DNA of 11,115 nucleotides from positions 1-11,115 of the forward strand of contig JBCDCZ010000148.1 in assembly GCA_039180865.1 (NCBI GenBank), in the 5' to 3' direction. The stretch comes from JBCDCU01 sp039180865. Its GTDB lineage: Bacteria; Pseudomonadota; Alphaproteobacteria; Rhizobiales; JACESI01. Shown piece by piece: positions 6,574 through 11,115 of this stretch. Position 1 is the first letter of the stretch, and every line of letters begins with the position of its first letter. A program made the translations under genes and the position numbers. The notes under the pieces are model-generated. The model ran no database searches and was not told where the DNA came from. It saw only the letters and a program-made list of their open reading frames with translations.

Positions 6574-8555
6574 AGCTCTCACAGACTCAGGCAGTCACGA
6601 TGCGCACGTCCCGCAACACGACGGTAACCGACATGCAAGCGGCCGAACCAAAATTCCAGCGACAGAACAGGCTTTTGGTCCTGATTGGTCGAGCTGCCGA
6701 CGAAACCAACCGCGTCGGCACCATATGGATCTTCGCACTAATGGTGCTGATTTGTTGTGACATTCTGGCTCGGACTTTATTGAACAGTCCGATACGCGGT
6801 GTTGCCGAGATTGTCGGGTTTTCAATTGTCGGGATCGTGTTTCTTCAAATAGGGAGCACGCTGCTTGCGGGGCGCATCACCCGTGCTGATCTCTTCATCG
6901 GAAGCTTCGAAATCGCCAATCCGAGAGCTGCGGGCATCTTGAATTGCGTGTTTCTCGGGCTCGGATCGCTTGTGTTCCTGATGATTGCCATTCGGACCTA
7001 TCCCGATGCGTTCAGCGCCTGGCAATCCGGGGACTATTACGGCGCGCGGGGCGACTTCACATTTCCAACCTGGCCGATCAAGGCGGTTGTGGTTTTCGGA
7101 AGCGGCCTTGCAGCTGTCGCATTCGCCAGTCAGGCAACGTCGTGGGCGCTGGCTATTGCTCGATCAAGCCAACCAATCGCCCGGTCCGGTTGGATCGGTC
7201 TCGCTGTTTTCGGGCTAATCACAGCCGCGTTTCTGCTCGCTCCCTACCTGGAAATCAGCCGGACCGGCATCGGGGTCATGTCTGTGGGCCTGATGCTGGT
7301 CCTTGTTTACCTCGGGATGCATATCGGGATTGCTTTGATCGTCCTGGCGCTTTGGGGAATTTATTTGCTCAAAGGGTCCTCAACCCTCGCGCTTTCAACA
7401 TTGGCGCTCGCGGCCACCGGTTCGATCTCAGATTATGTTTTCGGTGTCGTCCCGCTTTTCGTCCTGATGGGCCTCGTCGTGGGCGCATCGGGCCTGGGCA
7501 AGGACACTTTCGACGTGGCTCAGGCCGCTGTTGGGAAGATAAAGGGCGGGCTCGGCATTGCGACCGTTGCAGCCAATGCTTTTTTTGCTGCGATAACAGG
7601 CGTCTCAATCGCATCCGCCGCTATATTCACGAAAGTCGCCGTTCCGGAAATGGTCGCCCACGGATATACGCGTCAATTCGCTGTCGGCGTCGTGGCGGGA
7701 TCTTCAGTCCTCGGCATGCTTATTCCACCATCCATTCTGCTCATCGTATACGGCTTCCTCGCTGAAGTATCCGTTGGTGCGTTGTTTGTGGCAGCGGCTA
7801 TCCCCGGTTTGGTGCTCGCACTGGCTTTCAGTGTGGCCATATTATTCATGGCCAGGTACATGCCTGAATTTGTTGGCAATAACATTTCCAACTGCGCTCC
7901 GAAATTCCAGCGCACGGAATTGCTTTCCAAGGTCGCTCCAATCGTTTCTCTGATGGGGCTCATACTGGGCGGGATTTACGGCGGCTTCTTTACCCCGACT
8001 GAAGCAGGCGCTGCCGGTGCCGCGGGTGCATTTATAATCGCGCTTGCAAAACGACGCTTCAATTGGGCGAAATTCAGATCTGTAATGGTCGAAACCGGTC
8101 ATGTCACCGTGTCCATTCTGTTTCTGATCATCGCCGCCAGCATCTATTCCCGCATGCTCACTTTGACCGGCATTCCGATGCAAATCGGATCGATCATAAC
8201 CGATGCCGGTTTGGGCTTTTTCGGGTTCATGCTCGCATATGTGCTGATCATATTGGTGATGGGTACGATCCTCGATTCAACCTCAATCATGCTGATTGTC
8301 CTGCCCCTTGTTTTGCCTGTGGTTACCGAACTCGGGGGCGACTTGATCTGGTTCGGCATCGTCACCGTCATCGCCGTTGAAATGGGGCTTTTGACCCCTC
8401 CGTTGGGTATCTCGGTTTACGTCGTCAAAGCGTCGTTGAGCGAGGACATGTCCCTCGACAAGATTTTCAAAGGCGCATTACCGTTTGTCCTCGTTATGGC
8501 CTTTGTAACCGCGCTTCTGGTGCTTGTGCCCGACCTAACCACCATCCTGCTTTAA
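6561..8555 (+). CDS. TRAP transporter fused permease (DctQ-DctM)
   Basis: Inner-membrane permease of 664 residues that carries small and large TRAP subunits in one chain. TRAP importers are driven by an ion gradient, usually Na+. The DctQ part spans about 45-205, with TRADLF at 107-112 and several membrane segments. Residues 211-230 form an extra hydrophobic segment that would link the halves, as known in SiaQM-type fusions. The DctM part spans about 235-664, with GVSIASAAIFTKVAVPEM (347-364), PPSILLIVYG (389-398), GGIYGGFFTPTEAGA (470-484), LDSTSIMLIVLPLVLP (571-586) and MGLLTPPLGI (608-617). The chosen ATG overlaps the binding-protein gene by 13 bases. It gives about 45 polar residues before the first membrane segment, so an internal ATG at 6600 or 6633 is possible; none has a clear ribosome site. 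Its stop overlaps an ATG of the next frame. Confidence 0.92.
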   Translation: MDKLKLSQTQAVTMRTSRNTTVTDMQAAEPKFQRQNRLLVLIGRAADETNRVGTIWIFALMVLICCDILARTLLNSPIRGVAEIVGFSIVGIVFLQIGSTLLAGRITRADLFIGSFEIANPRAAGILNCVFLGLGSLVFLMIAIRTYPDAFSAWQSGDYYGARGDFTFPTWPIKAVVVFGSGLAAVAFASQATSWALAIARSSQPIARSGWIGLAVFGLITAAFLLAPYLEISRTGIGVMSVGLMLVLVYLGMHIGIALIVLALWGIYLLKGSSTLALSTLALAATGSISDYVFGVVPLFVLMGLVVGASGLGKDTFDVAQAAVGKIKGGLGIATVAANAFFAAITGVSIASAAIFTKVAVPEMVAHGYTRQFAVGVVAGSSVLGMLIPPSILLIVYGFLAEVSVGALFVAAAIPGLVLALAFSVAILFMARYMPEFVGNNISNCAPKFQRTELLSKVAPIVSLMGLILGGIYGGFFTPTEAGAAGAAGAFIIALAKRRFNWAKFRSVMVETGHVTVSILFLIIAASIYSRMLTLTGIPMQIGSIITDAGLGFFGFMLAYVLIILVMGTILDSTSIMLIVLPLVLPVVTELGGDLIWFGIVTVIAVEMGLLTPPLGISVYVVKASLSEDMSLDKIFKGALPFVLVMAFVTALLVLVPDLTTILL

Positions 8556-8566
8556 TGGAGATAGCA

Positions 8567-9892
8567 ATGCCTGAATATTTGAAACGCGGAAAAGCAGCAG
8601 ATGCCCGCGCTCTCGATGACGCCAAGGTCCGCGAGACTGTTGAAAAAACACTGCACGACATTGAAGTCAGAGGCGATGCAGCCGTTCGCGAACTGAGCGA
8701 GACATTCGACAAATACAGCCCTGAGAGTTTCCGCTTGTCGCCTGCGGAAATCGATCACCTCATTGATCAGCTCAGCGCGCAGGACATCGCCGATATCCGA
8801 TTTGCGCAGGAACAGGTCGTGCGGTTTGCGCAGGCACAGCGCTCGAGCATGACGGATATTGAGGTTGAGACACTTCCAGGCGTTGTTCTCGGCCACAAGA
8901 ACATTCCGGTCCAATCCGTGGGATGTTACGTGCCCGGCGGGAAGTTTCCCATGGTTGCCTCGGCCCATATGTCTGTTGCGACTGCCAAGGTCGCCGGGGT
9001 GCCGCGTATAGTTGCCTGTACGCCTCCCTTCCAAGGCAAACCAAATCCCGCGGTTATCGCCGCCATGCATTTCGGCGGCGCGCATGAAATCTATGTTCTC
9101 GGCGGCATTCAAGCGATCGGCGCTCTGGCAATTGGCACCGAAACAATCGATCCGGTTCACATGCTCGTCGGACCAGGCAATGCATTCGTGGCCGAAGCCA
9201 AGCGCCAATTGTTTGGCCGTGTCGGCATCGATCTTTTTGCCGGTCCGACCGAAACGATGGTGATTGCAGACGAAACGGTCGATGCGGAACTCTGTGCAAC
9301 CGATCTCCTGGGACAGGCAGAACACGGATACAATTCACCGGCTGTGCTTCTAACCAATAGCCGCCCTTTGGCCGAGCAGACTATGGCCGAAATCACCCGC
9401 CTTCTGGACATTTTACCAACATCCGAAACGGCTTCGAAAAGCTGGGAAGACTATGGTGAAGTGATTGTCTGCGCCGATTATCAGGAAATGCTGGACGTTG
9501 CGAATGATATCGCCAGCGAACATGTGCAGGTGATGACCGATCGCGATGACTGGTTCCTCGACCATATGACATGCTACGGTGCTTTGTTCCTAGGGCCGCG
9601 CACAAACGTTGCAAACGGCGATAAAGTTATTGGGACGAATCATACGCTGCCAACGAACAAAGCCGGTCGATATACGGGTGGCCTCTGGGTCGGGAAGTTC
9701 CTCAAAACCCATTCCTATCAAAAAGTCCTGACAGATGAAGCCGCAACCCTGATTGGTGAATACGGCAGCCGCCTTTGTATTCTCGAAGGGTTCGTTGGCC
9801 ACGCAGAACAGTGCAACATCCGGGTCCGGCGTTATGGCGGACGCAATGTCGGCTACGGGATGCCTGCAGGTATTTCCGATGCAGCCGAATAA
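8567..9892 (+). CDS. Histidinol dehydrogenase family (HisD/HpsN-like) alcohol dehydrogenase
   Basis: Zn- and NAD-dependent dehydrogenase of 441 residues that would oxidise a primary alcohol to a carboxylate in two steps. The HisD catalytic set is intact: Zn ligands Gln250, His253, Asp352 and His412, catalytic Glu318-His319 (ASEHVQVM), and His359 (GTNH), with spacings within one residue of E. coli HisD as I recall it. Other landmarks are CYVPGGKFPMVASAHMS (120-136), VGPGNAFVAEAK (201-212), FAGPTETMVIAD (224-235) and LWVGKFLKTHSYQKV (373-387). The last differs from histidine-biosynthetic enzymes and resembles sulfopropanediol 3-dehydrogenase (HpsN). The ATG at 8567 has GGAG six bases before it and is preferred to the ATG at 8555. 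Position after a TRAP operon and before a short-chain dehydrogenase also fits a catabolic HpsN-like role. Sulfopropanediol itself is unproven, since no sulfonate-cleaving gene is present. Confidence 0.9.
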   Translation: MPEYLKRGKAADARALDDAKVRETVEKTLHDIEVRGDAAVRELSETFDKYSPESFRLSPAEIDHLIDQLSAQDIADIRFAQEQVVRFAQAQRSSMTDIEVETLPGVVLGHKNIPVQSVGCYVPGGKFPMVASAHMSVATAKVAGVPRIVACTPPFQGKPNPAVIAAMHFGGAHEIYVLGGIQAIGALAIGTETIDPVHMLVGPGNAFVAEAKRQLFGRVGIDLFAGPTETMVIADETVDAELCATDLLGQAEHGYNSPAVLLTNSRPLAEQTMAEITRLLDILPTSETASKSWEDYGEVIVCADYQEMLDVANDIASEHVQVMTDRDDWFLDHMTCYGALFLGPRTNVANGDKVIGTNHTLPTNKAGRYTGGLWVGKFLKTHSYQKVLTDEAATLIGEYGSRLCILEGFVGHAEQCNIRVRRYGGRNVGYGMPAGISDAAE

Positions 9893-10644
9893 TGTTGGCG
9901 GCGATGCAGGATCTGTCGTCGAAAACGGTGCTCGTTACCGGTGCATCCTCGGGCATCGGCGCAAAAATCGCAGCAAGGCTTCATGAGCACGGTGCCACTG
10001 TGTTAATGGCCGGACGGGACGAAGAGAAACTTAAGGACAAGGCGTCCGCAATCGGCATTGCATCGACGAACATTATCGCCTGCGATATCGCCAATGATCT
10101 GGACGGTTTTCGCAGTGCGCTCTCTGATATCCCGACGCCAAATGTCTTGATCAATTCGGCGGGCATGGCGCGCAACGTGCCCTTCCTCAATGTCAATGAA
10201 GACGCATATGATGACGTTTTCGGCATTAATGTACGAGCCGTCTTCTTTGTAACCAGGGCACTCGTTTCGGAGTGGCTCGCCAAAGACATCAACGGCATCG
10301 TTCTCACCATCTCGTCGCAAATGGGGCATGTGGGAGGACCGAACAGAAGTGTCTATTGCGCAAGCAAGCACGCCGTCGAAGGCATGATGAAGGCGCTGAC
10401 CGTCGAATTTGCCTCAAAGGGCCTGCGATTTCTCACCCTTTGCCCCACCTTCGTTGATACGCCTCTCGCCCGGCAAACACTCAGTGATCCAGACATGCGG
10501 GCATGGGTGGATGCGTCCATTCCAGCGGGCCGCCTGGTGACGACCTCCGAAGTCGCTGATACGGCTGCTTTTCTCGTTTCGGATTCAGCCGCAATGATCA
10601 CCGGTTCGGCGGTGATGCTAGATGGCGGATGGACCGCGGCCTGA
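9892..10644 (+). CDS. Short-chain dehydrogenase/reductase (SDR, Rossmann fold)
   Basis: Cytoplasmic classical SDR of 250 residues, expected to interconvert a secondary alcohol and a ketone with NAD(P). It shows the cofactor motif TGASSGIG at 16-23, Asp65 (ACDIAND), NSAG at 88-91 (usually NNAG), the helix Asn113 (GINVRAVFF), Ser141-Ser142, and the YxxxK pair Tyr155 and Lys159 (YCASK). The C-terminal part has CPTFVDTP (184-191) and the common ending ITGSAVMLDGGW. The ATG at 9892 overlaps the TAA of the previous gene (TAATG), implying coupled translation; an ATG at 9904 is the alternative, and neither has a strong ribosome site. Together with the HpsN-like enzyme it suggests stepwise oxidation of a diol, as HpsO or HpsP act beside HpsN. 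SDR specificity cannot be read from these motifs. Confidence 0.9.
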   Translation: MLAAMQDLSSKTVLVTGASSGIGAKIAARLHEHGATVLMAGRDEEKLKDKASAIGIASTNIIACDIANDLDGFRSALSDIPTPNVLINSAGMARNVPFLNVNEDAYDDVFGINVRAVFFVTRALVSEWLAKDINGIVLTISSQMGHVGGPNRSVYCASKHAVEGMMKALTVEFASKGLRFLTLCPTFVDTPLARQTLSDPDMRAWVDASIPAGRLVTTSEVADTAAFLVSDSAAMITGSAVMLDGGWTAA

Positions 10645-10763
10645 GCGCGATATCTGTCTTTGTCCGACAAAGCTTTCACCTTGCAGATTGGGTGGCCGGG
10701 GAATCATAGTGGCGAAAGCCCGACAAACCGCCGACGCCCTGCAATCGATGATCACCTCTAAAT

Positions 10764-11115
10764 CTATCGCTTGTGCTTGCGAAGATCGCGCAACGAGATC
10801 CCCTCCAAAATCGCAAACATCGCCTCATCCACCCGCCGCTTTATGGTCGGTGCTGTCTTTGCGGACAGAACATAATGGGCGAACATGCGCTTCTTTCCCG
10901 CGGTGAAGTCCTCCCAAAGGTCGTTCGCCGTCTTGTCGGCCTCAAGCGCGTTTAAAAGCGCGGGCGGCACATCGACGAAGTCCTGATCATCGACCCTGAA
11001 GCGCATCTCCACTTCATCGCCAATATCGAGGCCGGTGTTCGCTTTGATCTCTGGCGAGACGATGAAATAGCGGCGACCATCGCCGACCGGCATCCAGGCG
11101 CCCCGGACCGGCACA
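10764..11115 (-). CDS. DUF1905 / YdeI (OmpD-associated)-like protein, partial
   Basis: The C-terminal 117 codons of a leftward gene that begins beyond the right edge; a GTG at 11114 could be internal. The visible first half, with GDGRRYFIVSPEIKAN and LDIGDEVEMRFRVDD, resembles the end of a DUF1905 beta-barrel domain. The second half, from VPPALLNALEAD through FTAGKKRMFAHYVLSAKT to RRVDEAMFAILEG, matches the helical YdeI/OmpD-associated region. The biochemical role of this family is poorly known. It is convergent with the SDR gene, with 119 bases between stops, and there is no sign that it belongs to the catabolic cluster. Confidence 0.75.
   Translation of the reverse strand, partial: VPVRGAWMPVGDGRRYFIVSPEIKANTGLDIGDEVEMRFRVDDQDFVDVPPALLNALEADKTANDLWEDFTAGKKRMFAHYVLSAKTAPTIKRRVDEAMFAILEGISLRDLRKHKR

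Noticed and set aside
5983..6582. Minus-strand open frame of 199 codons
   Set aside because: It is a shadow of the TRAP binding-protein gene, with no motifs and no ribosome site.
6944..7765. Plus-strand open frame of 273 codons in another frame of the permease gene
   Set aside because: The permease frame shows clear membrane segments and DctM signatures; this frame is arginine- and cysteine-rich shadow coding.
8552..9325. Minus-strand open frame of 257 codons
   Set aside because: It is antisense to the HisD-family gene, which has an intact active site; no homology features seen.
8567..10644. Calling the region a sulfopropanediol (DHPS) degradation locus
   Set aside because: The HpsN-like enzyme, SDR and TRAP importer fit, but no sulfolactate lyase, cysteate lyase or sulfite-handling gene is present, and the ring-cleavage genes in the same regulon do not fit that substrate.
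2089..10644. The catabolic cluster as a mobile island
   Set aside because: No integrase, transposase, tRNA or flanking direct repeats are visible, although its AT-rich promoters contrast with the flanks.
10658..10672. Hairpin CTTTGT-CCG-ACAAAG after the SDR stop, considered as a terminator
   Set aside because: The stem is only six bases and AT-rich, and it is not followed by a T run.

Overview
The window looks like an accessory catabolic region from an alphaproteobacterium, most likely Hyphomicrobiales or a Rhodobacter-type marine or soil bacterium. That placement is inference from moderately high GC with AT-rich promoters, and from the gene types: a fused TRAP transporter, a HpsN-type dehydrogenase and a CsiR-type GntR regulator. 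I see no tRNA, rRNA, CRISPR array, insertion sequence or integrase.

Left part (1-1907): a short possible remnant of a leftward GntR-type gene at the edge, then a two-gene leftward operon. It encodes a hemerythrin-like di-iron protein followed by a glutathionyl-hydroquinone reductase. Just upstream lie a perfect inverted repeat of TetR-operator shape and a 5' leader hairpin that touches the ribosome binding site.

Middle part (2089-4831): a leftward CsiR-like GntR/FCD repressor is divergent from a rightward pair, a fumarylacetoacetate-hydrolase-family enzyme and a type I extradiol (VOC) dioxygenase, which abut with zero spacing. The pair ends in a strong hairpin terminator shared with the convergent next gene.

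Right part (4837-10644): a leftward RutE-like malonic-semialdehyde-reductase-type flavoprotein is divergent from a rightward operon. The operon encodes a TRAP solute-binding protein, a fused TRAP DctQM permease, a histidinol-dehydrogenase-family enzyme of HpsN type and a short-chain dehydrogenase. The last three genes are joined by overlapping stop/start codons, so one transcript with coupled translation is likely. At the right edge a DUF1905/YdeI-like gene enters from outside on the minus strand.

How they may work together (inference): the TRAP system imports a small polar compound. The two dehydrogenases oxidise alcohol groups, as HpsN with HpsO/HpsP do for a sulfonated diol. The extradiol dioxygenase and the FAH-type hydrolase open and process a catecholic ring, and the RutE-like enzyme handles a semialdehyde or another reducible intermediate. 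The two divergent promoter regions share an exact 12-base word (TCAATAAAATAT) and an AAATATATTT core. This supports one regulon, probably under the local GntR protein. The substrate cannot be named from sequence. The combination of an HpsN-type dehydrogenase with ring cleavage, plus a binding protein lacking the usual carboxylate-binding arginine, is the most interesting part of the window.
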